This document shows, in pieces, positions 19,848 through 31,734 of a stretch of 64,000 bases of DNA. Position 1 is the stretch's first letter, and each line of letters opens with the position of its first letter. The stretch comes from Symsagittifera roscoffensis. Taxonomy: Eukaryota; Xenacoelomorpha; Acoela; Convolutidae. The translations under genes and the position numbers were made by a program. The notes under the pieces were generated by a model, which had not been told where the DNA came from, ran no database searches, and saw only the letters and a program-made list of their open reading frames with translations. The stretch covers positions 58,050,312 to 58,114,311 of the forward strand of contig NC_087066.1 of the NCBI RefSeq assembly GCF_963678635.1, in the 5' to 3' direction.

Positions 19848-22800
19848 GTGAGCAAATTTACAACTTCACGTTTTTTTTTTCAACTTCATTAACACTTAAA
19901 ATAAAAAAAACTACTAAAGGTAAAATTCCAGAACATCAAGGAGTGGATGTGGCGTCGTTCAATAATAAAAAAACTCCTTAGCTTGTTTTCTGCCAATTCT
20001 GTGTTTTTTACTCAATCAATTGATATTTTTGATCCTTTCGGTTAACATAACAATTTCAAAAAATTGACCAGTGATGATACTTACTTTTTAAAATTTATAC
20101 ACTTATTTGCCTGTTTTTGGGCGGCAGACTCCTCAAATTAAATCTAAATTGAAAATAAAAAACTATGATTTTGTAATTTTACCGGGGATTAATTAGCTAA
20201 TATTGGCCTATTATGAACAAATTGAATAAAGGGGGACCTTCATTTAATCTCCCGATCTTCATTTAATTAAAAATATCCCCAACTTTCAGCTATTCGAATT
20301 TGTTAATTGGTTTCTTAGTGAGCAATTTAAAATAAAATGTGTCTCAAACTTGTTTACAGGGTGGGTGTTTCTGCCAGTGTACATGGCCTCTGGAGTGTAC
20401 ACTATGCCAGAGTACATGAAGAGACGCTTCGGAGGCAGGCGGATCCAACTGTTCCTGGCCACCATCTCCATGTTCGGATATGTGTTCACAAAGATATCCG
20501 TCAGTCTTGTTGCAGGTTGAAATATTCAAACATCATTAATAACTGATACTTAATAACCAGATGAACAAGTTGCTGTGCAAAAGTGCAGATTTGGTGAATC
20601 CTTTTTCAGAAAACATGTTGCTGAGAAATGAAATTTAAAAAACCTTGTGTTTGTTGGGAAACCATATCAAAAAGAAAATGCCTTTTATTTTTTGATTTTG
20701 TCTAGCCTTTTTTCCAATTTTTTTTGTGGACAAGTTTGAGGATTTAAATTTAGCGAACAGAAAACAATCAATATATCAACAACAACAATCAAATCGGTGA
20801 AGCACTTCTTCTGTCTAGTTCATCAATCTAGATTATAAATCAATCTGAGCAGCAAAAACGTTCCGACCAGGTTTTATAAACACTGTGAGATTTGCTTATT
20901 TACAATACAAGGTTTATTTTTCGAAAAATTCTTTTGCCATATCACGCTGGACAAACTATGAGCTCGTTTTGAGGTAATCAAAAAATTGTAGCGAAAAAAA
21001 CAACCTTAGGCCACAGTTTCTTATTCGATAAGTGTTCGTAACAAAAAACCTATCGACAAAAATAGTTTTGATATGAGAAATATCAGCTTAACATCATTCC
21101 AGCTTAAAATTTTGTCGGGACATAACAAAATATGCATAAATCATTACGACATTCGAAAGTCTCGACCAAATTTCCATATGTTTCAACTTTTTCGACCAAA
21201 TTTTGGCATATTTCGACATTCTCGACCAAATTTTGGTATGTTTCGACTTTCTTGACCTAAAAAAAGTAATCGCTCTGTTTTGACCCAGTTCAGATATGTT
21301 TGGACTCTCTCGACCAAAATTTGATATGTTTCGACTGTCTCGACCAACTTTTTTCAAAAATTTTATTTGTTCAAACCCGCATAGATGTGTTTTGTTTTTT
21401 GCGACCAAAAATGAGTATGTTTCGACTGTCTCCACTTTCTTGACAAACAAAAATATGTCCCGCTTTTTTGCCGGCTGTGGTTGCTCCAAAAAACTTCAAA
21501 ATTTATTAGTAGTCTCTCAGTGAAAACACATCTGAAAACATACATTTTTATTTCAAATTTAATTTTTTTTAATTTATAGTTTTTAATATCAATCAAATAG
21601 CTCAGATAGTAAGACAATTTCTATTGCGCTTTTATCAAATTTTTCTGTTTTTGTTGTTAATATTACTTTGCTAAAATCCATTTGTGAAAACGGTACTAAA
21701 ATGCCAAAAAAATCTGCTGTATTTATATTTCGATTGTGCTCGACGAATGTTTCGACAGTGCTCGACCTATGTTTCGACCTTCTGGATCAAAAAAGTTCAT
21801 GTTTGGACTGTCCTCGACATATGTTTTGATTTTCTTGACTTTCTCGACTATCAAACGACACGAGTAACTTGACAGAAATGTAAAATATATGCCTTTCAGT
21901 TGATTTTTTAATAATGATAACTACCTGTAAAATGCAAAAAACTCTGTCGAACTTTTTTTTCAAGTTGAAACTCTGAACCTTGCTTTTATAATCTTTACAA
22001 ATCTGGACTGAAACCTTTAATGTAAAAACTGATTTTTGAAGAACTTTTGGTAGAATTTACTTTTTCTGGCCGCAGGCATCCTTAGATTTCGAAAGCTTAA
22101 AGAGTCCCGCCAGGAACTTCTAGTTAAGCAAGTTTCGTCAAATGATTGTTTTCAGTTGCAGTTTTTTGACGCAAGTCCTTTCCGAGCAAATTTGTTGGCT
22201 CTTTTTTCAGTTTTAGTTGAATTAACTCTTGAAAAAAGTTAAGCCTTTGAAAAAAATAGGTTGTGCTCAACCTATGTTTCGACTGTGCTAGACCTATGTT
22301 TCGACTTCTTTGACCCATGTTTCGACTTTCTGGACTAAACTTGGGTATGTTTAAACTCTCTCGACGGAAATCGGGCATGTTTCGATTTTGTGTTCGACTT
22401 AAAACTGCTTCATGACCGCGGAATTTCAGTCGGAAAACTGCACTCGCTCGACTTTCTAAGTCGAAACAAGTCAAGCACCTCGACCCGTGTAGTATGGTGG
22501 TAGTTTTCATACAAATTCAAACAATTAGTGAAACTTAAAGATGCTACTGAAAAAATATGCTTAGTGAAAAAATATGCTAGTGTAAATAATATGGTACAAC
22601 AAGCTGTTAGAATCAAATTGAAAGGGCTTCAATATGATATATCTTTTGTGACATTCCGATGATTGTTTGTGGTATCCGATATAGCGTGGGAAACTAGAGC
22701 AGAAGACAAAATTCCCCATCCCGATCTGATATGAATCTAAATTTTATTCAAAGAATGTTAACCATCTAAAATTACTACTGAGGCTCAAAAAACTTTAGAC

Positions 22801-25800
22801 CATTTTGAATTTACAGAAAATCTGAAAAATATTTTTGGATAACATAAATTATAGACACTTTGAATGCAATTTTTAATCAAATTCAGCTACTTCGGGTCGA
22901 GTCTAACACAGTCGGAAACCTTTGTCTTTGGCCGCGTCTACTGTTGATACACATTTTGTTCGAAAACAGTCGATCACAGTCGGTTAAAACATATGTCGAA
23001 CACCTCGACCCGGGAAGCAACGGACGTCCCACAGCTTTTGCCAGCTATTTGAAAGCTGTGAAAGTTATCTTATGACGTCGAAAACTTATGCCAACATGTG
23101 TTGACTCATATATTTATAATGCTGTAGTTAATTAGTTAAATAATCGATTAACTTTAAGGCTTCTGTCGTTCATTTTTGACGAGCATACAACAGAAAAAAA
23201 TATATTTGATTAATTGAATCAATAATTGAGCAGTAGAAGTAGAAAAATGAAACAAAAATACAGAGACAACGTCGATATTATTGAGAAGATTCAAGACTAA
23301 GCTTACACCTTGAGCCTCTTGTTAATGTATATTAAATGGATTATTCTGAATATAGAAGGTGACTCGGTTTCCTGAATTGGTTTCTTTGTTTCAGGTGCCA
23401 CCTTCATCCAACAGGTGTTCGGCTGGAATATTTATCTGTCCATTCTGGCACTTCTCGCTGTAACAGCGTTGTTCACCATAGCAGGTTAGCCGAAGTTGAT
23501 TCACTTAAGTAATTAGCTGAAGTAATAACCAGCAGAAAATACGAGTCTTCACTACTAATCAAACAAAATTAAAAAAAAAACAAGAAATTTCTCTGAAATT
23601 AAGAGACGCCTCGAATCTGAATCAATCTGAATTTTCTCATTGTTCTTCTACTTCAGCTCTTTCAAAAATGTTAACGGCAATCGACTAGAAACATGGCTGG
23701 CCAAAGTTTTAATCAGGACTCGAAGGAGGTGCGATACCAGCATCTGCAAAATTTTCACTTTGGTTATTTTTTATACGTGTCAGATAGTCAAATTTTTAAT
23801 AGGAGTTCGGATTTAGATCTGATTTTGAAGTGTTTTTTTTTCAGACCAGTTTCAAATTTTAAGACTGAAGTTTTTCAGACTAGTTTCGACCTTTTTGACA
23901 AAATATTTTTTTTCTACATCTGAAAGACATTGATGCCCTGAGGTCAAAGGTTAAAATAGAGCTCACCTGTGACCATTTTTTTTTCTAAAATTATGAGCTT
24001 TCAAAAGTGCCAACTTAGAATAAATAATGCAAAAAAAGTTACATTTTTTTTAATCATTCGTAGCAAATGGGGTAAATTAATCAGGCTCAGAAATCATTCC
24101 AAATTAAAATGAGGCGTTTAATTGATCCAAAAAATTTTATCGGAATTTCTAGCCAAAATTTCAGAAGACAGTAGCAAAGGACTGTCACTTGCAGGACAGT
24201 AGCAAAATTCAGAAGTTTGCAATTATTTGAACAGTCTTGTTTTCTTTTGACCGTTTTCAGAAGCGCATCCAGGATTTTCTTGATTTGTGGGATTTTAATT
24301 TTTTTATTTTTAGGTCGACCAAATTGATCGATCAAAAGATTAAGAGCTTCGAGAACACTAAAAAGACCCTAATTTGCGAAGTTTTTGAAAATATTGGTCA
24401 AAACTGCCCTTTTCACCATAAACTCGCGCTCTTTTTTGCGTGCGCTCCCTTTTAAAATTAGTATATATTGCCGCCAGAGGCGCCTCTAAAAACATTTAGG
24501 GTTTGTCGCCGAAAATCGATGTCACAAAATAATAATACAGGGGGAACCTTTGGTTGGTGAGGGGTTCGAATCGCTGAAGGGGGTGGGAAGGGCTATTGCT
24601 CTCCCGCCCATCCCCTAAATCTGTCCCTGACCGTTGCTGAGAAATTTGTGCTAATATTTGAAAACCATAAGACCATCAGAAAATTTACGAAATAACAATA
24701 ATAAATGCAGTACAGCGTTGTCTTGAATTATCAGGATAAAACGAACAAAATCTGAAGTTTTAAACTCGTTTCTCTCAAATTGGGTTGAGATTACACTTAA
24801 AACTATGTGAACAAAAATCAAAAGTGGGTCATTTTGGCTTCATTCAATGTAGTTAAAATTCAGCTAAAACTACCAAATTAATTGATGAAAAATTTATATC
24901 AAAAGTAGGCTATTGCTCAACCAAACAAAACCCGAGATGATTGAAATCGATTTTAAGCAAATATTTTTGATTTCCATGTAGCAAAAATGACGTTTTTTGG
25001 CTAGGAAGCAAAAATTCGTTCTCTTATACAGATTTTTGGAGATTTCGCTTTTCTGTAACATTATTTGGCTAAGTAAGAGACTTTTATGATATAACTATCC
25101 CATCAACTATCTCAGATGTTTTAAACTAATTTTTGCTGAAATGAAAGGAGCCGAATTGCCCCATTTTTGTGGTAAAGTTTTGTTTCCGAGTTTTGTTTAA
25201 ATCAGCAGTGTATGTCATTTCATTTCTTGATCCTTTAAGCAGAAGAAAAGCTTTATTAGTCGGGATTTTTTTTGGGGGAATAAAGGTGCTTATTGGCCGA
25301 CAAAGACAATACCTACCAGCCATTACAATTGAGGAATATCATGTTGAGATCGGGAGTCATGTTTTTGTTTCTTGCTTTTAGGTGGTTTAGCAGCCGTGAT
25401 CTACACCGATACTGCGCAGGCTGTCATCATGTTACTGGGGGCGCTGACTCTGATGGTGTTCTCCATCCTAGAGGTGGGAGGGTGGGAAGACCTCAAGATG
25501 AAGTATGCCAACTCCATACCAACTAACACAACATTAAGTAAGTCATTTGATTTGAAACTCTCAATGAGGTATATAGTGACTTATATGAAGTTTACAGTCA
25601 AAATTGGCCCTTTTTCAATCTCGTTCAACTGCATTGTTTTTTTTTAAATTACTTGTTTGTAAATTATAAAACTATGTTGAATAGTTTAAACATTTCTTTC
25701 TCGTATAATTTTGAGTGGTTCTAATTGAAATTTTTTGTATGATTCTGTTGTATGATTGCAATTTCTTAAATTATAGTTAAGCTTAATCGTGGTTGTTCAT

Positions 25801-28800
25801 TTGTGTAGTAGGCTGTGGCTACCCGAGGGAGGATGCGTTCAAGCTGTTCCGCAGTCCAGTGGACGGAGACCTGCCCTGGCCTGGAGTGTTCACTGGCATG
25901 GTGGTGACCAGTATATGGTACTGGTGCACAGACCAAGTCATAGTCCAGAGAACCCTGGCTGCCCGGAGTTTAACCAGTGGCAAGTTGGGAGCCATACTAG
26001 CTGGATGGCTCAAACTCACGTCAGTTTCATCGCAAAGACTATTCTTACTTTTTGCGGTAGTTATCAAAAAATAATTATCAATAATTATCTTTTTTTTTTC
26101 ATTTAGAGCCGTAAAATTGGTTCAGTTTTTTTCTTCCATTTTTGTTTTCTCGACTGGGCTATTTTGCAACGCTCTTAAATAAGAATTCTAAATTTTACGC
26201 ATGTAGATCAACGGTATGTTTTGTTTTGTTTCTATTTAAAAATAAAAAAGAGAGCTGGTTAGGTTGGTGGGTTTGAAAGTGCTCAAACACTTCGAATACA
26301 AACTTTTCAGTCCTATGTTCCTGATAATCATCCCTGGCATGGTCAGTCGTATCCTGTACACTGAAGAAGTAGCCTGCAACACCGCTAAGAAATGTGAAGA
26401 GTTCTGTGGCAGCTCCTCTGGCTGCTCAAACACAGCATACGCCAGACTAGTAGTGGGACTTCTTCCACAGGTAACACACTTTTTAACCAATTTCGACAAA
26501 AGAACTGGATAAAAGAAAGCGTTCTCATTGATTTCGTTTTTCATAATTCTGATCAATAAAAACTTCGGCAAAAAAACTGCATTTAGATTTAAAGGACGCC
26601 CTTCCCTCAGGGATTCGACCCCCTGCCTACCCAAAGGGTCCCTCCTTTGGTAGTTTTTAAGAAATCCATTTTTGGCCGACCGACACTATATTTTGGTCGA
26701 CCTAAAAAAATGTCGACCTAATTAGTATCTAACAGGTCGACCTAATTAGTATCTAACATCATAACAAACTGAAAATAAATAGTATTAATTATTGCAGGGA
26801 ATTCGAGGTCTGATGTTAGCCGTTATGCTGTCTGCACTCATGAGCTCTCTCACCTCAGTGTTTAACAGCGCTTCAACTGTATTCACAATGGACTTCTACA
26901 AACTAGTCCGGAAGAACGCTCCCGAAGCCGAACTCATGATCGTCGGCAGGGTCTTCGTTGCGATTCTGATCGGAGTGTCTGTTCTCTGGGTTCCGATCGT
27001 TATGGAGTCGAACTCCGGCGTCCTAATGGACTATTTGCAGTCAGTTCAAAGTGCAATGGGGGCGCCTATTGCGGCTGTTTTTATCTGTGCTGTAGCTTCC
27101 AGAAGGACAACTGAGCCCGGAGCTTCGGCTGGATTGCTAGTCGGCATGATAATCGGAGTGGCCCATTTTGTTCTAACCAACGCTATTTGGAAGGCACCAG
27201 CATGCGGGGAACCTGTAAGCTAATTGAATGTTTGAATTCACCACATTCATAAAAGTTACACCGTTCACTTTCATTACGCGTGTATACGCTTTCAAACAGC
27301 GACGTGATCTATATATGCTTGGGTAATCACACTTAGTACGAGAAAAAAATACTTGATTGTGGTGTTCAGCCACATAATGTTTTTGAGGGTAAAAAAAACT
27401 AGACGCAGGCTGATTTAAACTATCCAGACAAAAAAAAATAAAACTTGAAATTTAAATCGCGTTTTTCTCGAATTGGGTTGAATTTAGACGAAAAAAAATG
27501 GAGACAGAACTTGCTCAAAATTTGATCACAAATAATATGGTTGCTCCAAAAATTGAACAAAAACTATAAATTCAATTGATGACAAAATTCATTGTAAATA
27601 ATTGTGAGCTACAAGTATAAGTTAAATTAGGGCAAAGAAAGTTTTGATGAAATTAATTTAGTTTGATTAAGCGGGTGGGTTGTTGTCGTTTCTGTAACAC
27701 GCGGCATTATCATATCCTTCTAAAAAGTGTTCTTATTTTTCTTAAAACTCTTCGAAAAAAAATTCTGCAGAATACAAAAAGTTTCTGCAGAATACGAAAA
27801 GTTTCTGCGGAATACAAAAAGTTTCTGCAGAATACAAAGTTTCTGCAGAATACAAAAAGTTTTCTCGACTGTTAAAAATGCATTCTAGTTTTTTCAAAGA
27901 AGCTGCATTTTTTATTGCACAAGATCAAGTTAGACCCTGAAACTCGATTTCTAACTTAATTTTTTTGTACCAAAATTATTGCTTTTTGATTGTTTCCGAG
28001 CCTATATTTGGTCGCAGCAGATGTTGAGAAAATGATAAAGTGAAATCGCCCACAGTAATTTTAGTTATTTACAACAGTTTTTAGGCCAGTTTTTTATCAT
28101 TTATCATCCGGTGCAAATGTCTTTAATTTATCCTAATGCCTTAAAAAATTTAAAAATGTCCTTTTTTGTTTGGTATGAAAAATGAGTATGGAACATCCAT
28201 TTGGTCACATTAAAATAACATTTGCAAAAGTTTTGGAATTTTTGTGAAAATCTTTCCCTTATTTTGTAATAAAAATCAATTTTCGCGCCTGATTTGAAAA
28301 AATTTTACAGCATGTTTTTCATACTTTAGTGAATATGATTGGTTGGTATTCTGATTGATTAATAGACTTTCAATCAACTTTTTAGGATTTAAAAAGCGTA
28401 TAGCTACGGAATTACATTGCAAAATCTTTCCCTTCTTTTGTAATAAAAATCAATTTTCGCGCCTGATTTGAAAAAATTTTACAGCATGTTTTTCATACTT
28501 AGTGAATATGATTGGTTGGTAGTCTGATTGATTAATAGACTTTCAATCAACTTTTTAGTATTTAAAAAGCGTATAGCTACGGAATTACATGTTGCAATGT
28601 GGCGATCCGTATACTCCAATTCTCAAATCTTCAACTTAAAACTACCGGGCAATGGTGCTCGACTTGTGATTCGACCAAGATGGTTGAGCGATGTCCATTG
28701 TTGCCTTTTTGAGCTACGACTGTTTTCGATTTTTTCTACTTTACCCGACATTGTTCAACTTAGCTCGACTCGGAATGTCTTCACCGGACGTCGCTTGACT

Positions 28801-31539
28801 CTTATGAACATAACCGGACAATTTTCGACTATGTGCAAATTCAACGAGCTTGAACATACTCGACTGTCCTACTTTACCCCAGATTGTTGTTCCGTCCATT
28901 GAAAATGGAGAGGAACTTTGTAGTCGCGTGTGTTTCAGTGTTCTTTTTTTGTTCCGACCATTGAAAATGGGGAGTAACTTTGTATTCGGGGGTTTTATTT
29001 TTTTTTGTTTTCCACGCAAAATCAGTTACCACAAATAATAATCGGAATGAATCGAGTAATATATCATTTTAAAGCTTTTTCAGTTGTGTTTCGAACATCA
29101 TTTACAAAATTCGGAAATTTTTTTCACAGTGTCCAGAATAACCGGTTTGAAATTTTTGATTTTTGATCTAATTTCGAGATAATAAGGTGGTTGTGTATGC
29201 TTACCAGAGCTTATTTAAGCCTAATTTAAGCCATGAAATCTTAGTTTTAGGTTTTGGGGTTTTTTAGCGCATTTTTGGAAAATCAAAAAACTTCTGCATA
29301 AAAGATTGAAACAATTTTTGAAATTCTGCATAAAAATTTGAAACAATTTCTGCATAAAAATTTGAAACAATTTTTGAAACAATTTTTGTTTTTTTTATGC
29401 AGATTTTTTCATCACAACATGCAAAAAAATACGACACCAAATTGAAAAAAAAAAACTTTTTTTTTTGTATTTTTAAGACTGTGGTTGGAACATTAGGTGC
29501 TACTTGCACATTAACCGGCTATCCATGTTTTTTTTGCATTCCACGCATATCAGGTACCACAAATAATCATCGGGCTGGGTTGAATGATATTTTTTGTCAG
29601 TGTCGAGAAAAACCGGCTTGAAGCTTTTGATTTTTTGTCTCAATTCGAGCGACTGAAGCAAGCGAGCAGGCTTACAATAAAAGCAGGCTTAAAATACGCC
29701 TAAAATAAGACCTTTAAACTTAGTTGTAAGCAAGTAAAATTAGTTTTCGGAGTTTATAATTTGATTTTGTAAACCAAAAAAATCAAAAAAATTCAAAAAT
29801 TTTCTGCAAAAAATTTTGAAATTTTTTTTATTGTGTTTTTTTGTCAATTTTCTACAAAACCTTTTCTCAATTTGCCTATGTTACTATGAATGTCTTATAC
29901 ACCTAAATTATTTATTATTAGTAGAAAAAACTACACTTATTTGAAAGAGCTCGGAACACCAAGCAGAAAAAACTACACTAATTTGGAAAAAAAAAATTTT
30001 TAAATCGTAAATTTCTAAAGTCTATGGTCGGAATATTCTGTGCTACTTGCACTGTAACCGGCTATTCTTGTTTGACTTTGTGGACATTGTTCGACTCTAT
30101 TCTACTTTACCGAGCCTTGTTTAATTTCACTGGATTGAGTTCCTCACTCATGTCATAATTTTGCTGCAAATTTTGGCATTCACAGAAAAGATTGTAGGTA
30201 AAAAATGCTATTTGATAATCAGAAAAGGCCTGGCCAACCATAACTGGCACATTTTTTCTCTTCTGCTTGGAAGAACACATCAATAATGTAAGTTGTATAA
30301 CGCAGACTTGGTTCGCTGTGCTTAAAATAACCCAGAAATGAGCAGAAAAACATTAAAAATAATACATTTTTGTAGTAGTCCCATTGCAAAAAAACGAAAG
30401 TTTTTAAAGGATCTCTATGAATGATTCAGAGAGATATTAGTTAAATATTTTTTTTTGATATGAAACGGGAGGGGTGGATTTAGGGGGGGACGGACGGACT
30501 GGGATTCGACCTCCTGCCGACCCAAGGGTCCCCTTTTTTGAGATATCCATTTTTGACTGACTGACCCTAAAATTTTTTTAAGGCGCCTTTGGCGCCATTA
30601 AATACTAATTTTGATGGGGAGCGTGGGCTGAAAAAAAAACGCGATTTTTTTGGTTATAGTTTTCCAAAAAGTGCCTCAAAACGCATTTTTTGGCATGTTT
30701 TTTGAAAATTTGGCCAAAACAAGGTCTTTTTAGTGCTTTGGCAGAGCTCGGAAAATCAGTTTCGTCTACATAAATATCAGTTTAGTCAAGTCCCCCCCCT
30801 CGAAAAAATCCTAGATCCGTCTCCTCTGTGAGACGACGGTACTATAAACAGAGGTTAAGCTGATACGTCTGTACTAACTTAATTATAAAGTGTAATAATT
30901 GATTGAATAGATATTAGTTGAGCCTTTAAAAATATTGCCAGTTTTTGATTCTTATTTTCCTTGCAGGACACGAGGCCGTCTTACATCAAACCCTTCCACT
31001 ATCTCTACTTTGCAGCATTCAGTTTCATAGTATGTCTGGGAGTAACAGTAGTAGTCTCACTCTTAACCGACCCCATTCCCTCCAGATACCTGTACCGACT
31101 CACGTTCGCAACTCGCTTCTCCATCTGTCAGCGAGTGGACCTCGGCGAACCCGAAGATGAAGATTTAGAAACCGAAGAAGAACTCACGGCGCCCATAAGG
31201 ACTATAGGTGGGGGGCTGTATCGCCATGACGTGTTAATGGAGACCGAGTTCGGTGTGAACCCTGTCTCGGGAAAAGGCCAGCGAGGTACCGCATCGCAAA
31301 GGTCAAGTTGGCTCTATCTAAGCGAAGACGAACAAAACAGCAAGAAGTGTTCAAACGTTGTGAAAAGATTCTGCGGGTTGACGACAGAAGGAGAAGAACG
31401 AGAGGCGAGACTCGAGAAGAAACGAATCCGCGAACTCGGATATGACGTCACCGAGTCGTTTCATTGGGCTCGATTTACCGATGCAAACGCGATTGTAATT
31501 GTCGGAGTTACTTTCGTAATTTGCGCACTATTTTTGTAA
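19568..31539 (+). CDS. SLC5-family Na+/solute (SGLT-like) cotransporter, eight exons
   Basis: Plasma-membrane symporter that would use the Na+ gradient to import sugar or a sugar-like solute. Exons: 19568-19847, 20360-20515, 23395-23484, 25382-25537, 25809-26019, 26311-26470, 26798-27214 and 30967-31539. They join in frame (2,043 nt, 680 residues), all with GT-AG borders. The SLC5 fold of about 14 membrane segments is complete. Aligned by eye to mammalian SGLT1, the sugar-site residues N59, H64, E83, W264/Y265/W266, K296 and Q432 are conserved; the position before the His is Glu (SNIGSEHF), where SGLT1 has Gly. The MSSLTS sodium-site stretch (366-371) is present. Intracellular ITTGGL-like and DTAQAVIM motifs are family-typical, and a last hydrophobic helix ends the protein. 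The N-terminus is about 19 residues shorter than SGLT1. Substrate (glucose, mannose, inositol or other) cannot be fixed. Confidence 0.95.
20360..20515 (+). CDS. SLC5 exon 2
   Basis: 52 codons: [29 protein letters not shown], then a membrane helix. Acceptor tttacag at 20359, donor gttgaa at 20516. Confidence 0.93.
21150..21460. repeat. Degenerate ~33-bp TCGAC minisatellite in SLC5 intron 2
   Basis: Units of the form tctcgaccaaattttggtat then gtttcgacttt repeat about eight times with drift. Related stretches lie at 21720-21870 and 22255-22500. Confidence 0.75.
21580..22560. repeat. Dispersed repeat, copy 2 (SLC5 intron 2)
   Basis: Same ordered blocks as 17380-18090 with extra TCGAC-rich sequence inserted at 21720-21870 and 22255-22400. 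The intron seems to have received a second copy of the upstream repeat. Confidence 0.65.
22590..22705 (-). repeat. Family-A fragment in SLC5 intron 2
   Basis: gaaagggcttcaatatgata, a gtttgtggta block and gcgtgggaaac match, in reverse, the core seen at 29000, 44600 and 50650. Short diverged copy. Confidence 0.5.
23395..23484 (+). CDS. SLC5 exon 3
   Basis: 30 codons, [17 protein letters not shown] to the TALFTIAG turn. Acceptor ctttgtttcag, donor gttagc. Short but its phase matches both neighbours. Confidence 0.92.
24345..24629 (-). mobile_element. MITE of the ggatttaggggg family, reverse and partial
   Basis: Contains the reversed attagtatatatt and ggcgcc core and ends taaatctgtccctg, the reverse of the cagggacggattta end seen at 42344. 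Internally rearranged. Confidence 0.55.
25382..25537 (+). CDS. SLC5 exon 4
   Basis: 52 codons including [18 protein letters not shown] and EVGGWEDL, ending at an N-glycosylation-like NTT in the extracellular loop. Donor gtaagt at 25538. Confidence 0.94.
25809..26019 (+). CDS. SLC5 exon 5
   Basis: GDLPWPG, then the substrate-lining [14 protein letters not shown] helix and LAGWLKL with the conserved Lys. Acceptor tgtag at 25808, donor gtcagt at 26020; phase 2 out. Confidence 0.93.
26311..26470 (+). CDS. SLC5 exon 6
   Basis: [19 protein letters not shown] and the four-Cys extracellular loop ([17 protein letters not shown]) typical of SGLTs. Donor gtaaca at 26471; phase 0 out. Confidence 0.94.
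26577..26765 (+). repeat. MITE fragment plus GTCGACCTA repeat
   Basis: The left part shares ctcagggattcgaccccctg, the following gacccaaagg and atccatttttgg words with the MITE at 42344. The right part repeats gtcgacctaattagtatcta twice. Located in SLC5 intron 6. Confidence 0.55.
26798..27214 (+). CDS. SLC5 exon 7
   Basis: 139 codons with [18 protein letters not shown] (sodium site), [11 protein letters not shown], the DYLQS Gln of the sugar site and two further helices. Donor gtaagc. Confidence 0.96.
27762..27863 (+). repeat. ~19-bp minisatellite, five copies
   Basis: Unit gtttctgcagaatacaaaaa, five copies with single-base changes, in SLC5 intron 7. Confidence 0.9.
28247..28594 (+). repeat. 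174-bp tandem duplication
   Basis: Copy 1 starts at 28247 and copy 2 at 28421, both with aaaatctttccctt and ending near ggaattacat. Only a few differences, so it is recent. Confidence 0.9.
28870..30080 (+). repeat. Family-A dispersed repeat, two adjacent diverged copies
   Basis: Shared landmarks in order: ccattgaaaatgg, ttttccacgcaaaatcag, a gagtaatatatcat block, gaaaaccgg, then ggttggaacatt with gctacttgcac and accggctatc. The last block occurs twice (29480, 30030). No coding capacity. Located in SLC5 intron 7. Confidence 0.65.
30467..30826 (+). mobile_element. MITE of the ggatttaggggg family
   Basis: Begins gaggggtggatttagg and ends ctagatccgtctcctc (imperfect terminal inverted repeat). 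The interior matches the better preserved copy at 42344-42750, including gagatatccatttttg, ggcgccattaaatac and aaaagtgcct blocks. Lies just before the last SLC5 exon. Confidence 0.75.
30967..31539 (+). CDS. SLC5 terminal exon 8
   Basis: Membrane helix [33 protein letters not shown], a ~110-residue acidic then basic cytosolic loop, and a last hydrophobic helix ending in TAA. The codon usage is GC-richer than the introns. Confidence 0.96.
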   Translation, partial: DTRPSYIKPFHYLYFAAFSFIVCLGVTVVVSLLTDPIPSRYLYRLTFATRFSICQRVDLGEPEDEDLETEEELTAPIRTIGGGLYRHDVLMETEFGVNPVSGKGQRGTASQRSSWLYLSEDEQNSKKCSNVVKRFCGLTTEGEEREARLEKKRIRELGYDVTESFHWARFTDANAIVIVGVTFVICALFL

Positions 31540-31637
31540 AGTTGGATTATCTTTGCTGTATTTATATTTTAACCCTTCTGACCCGAGGCTTAATTCATCT
31601 GATTTGTAATTGGCATCAATAATGTGAACTCATTTTT

Positions 31638-31643
31638 AATAAA
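31638..31643 (+). terminator. Poly(A) signal of the SLC5 gene
   Basis: AATAAA 99 bases after the stop codon, on the coding strand. Confidence 0.7.
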
Positions 31644-31734
31644 ATAATTAAGCACCTAAATTTTCTTTATAATCTTCTTATAAAATAGCATTAAAATTAT
31701 TTTGAAACGTGTTAGGAAAAAACAGAGACATTTG

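Noticed and set aside
24560-24590. ggggttcgaatcgctg as a tRNA B box
   Set aside because: It is the reversed gattcgacc segment of the MITE family; no A box precedes it.
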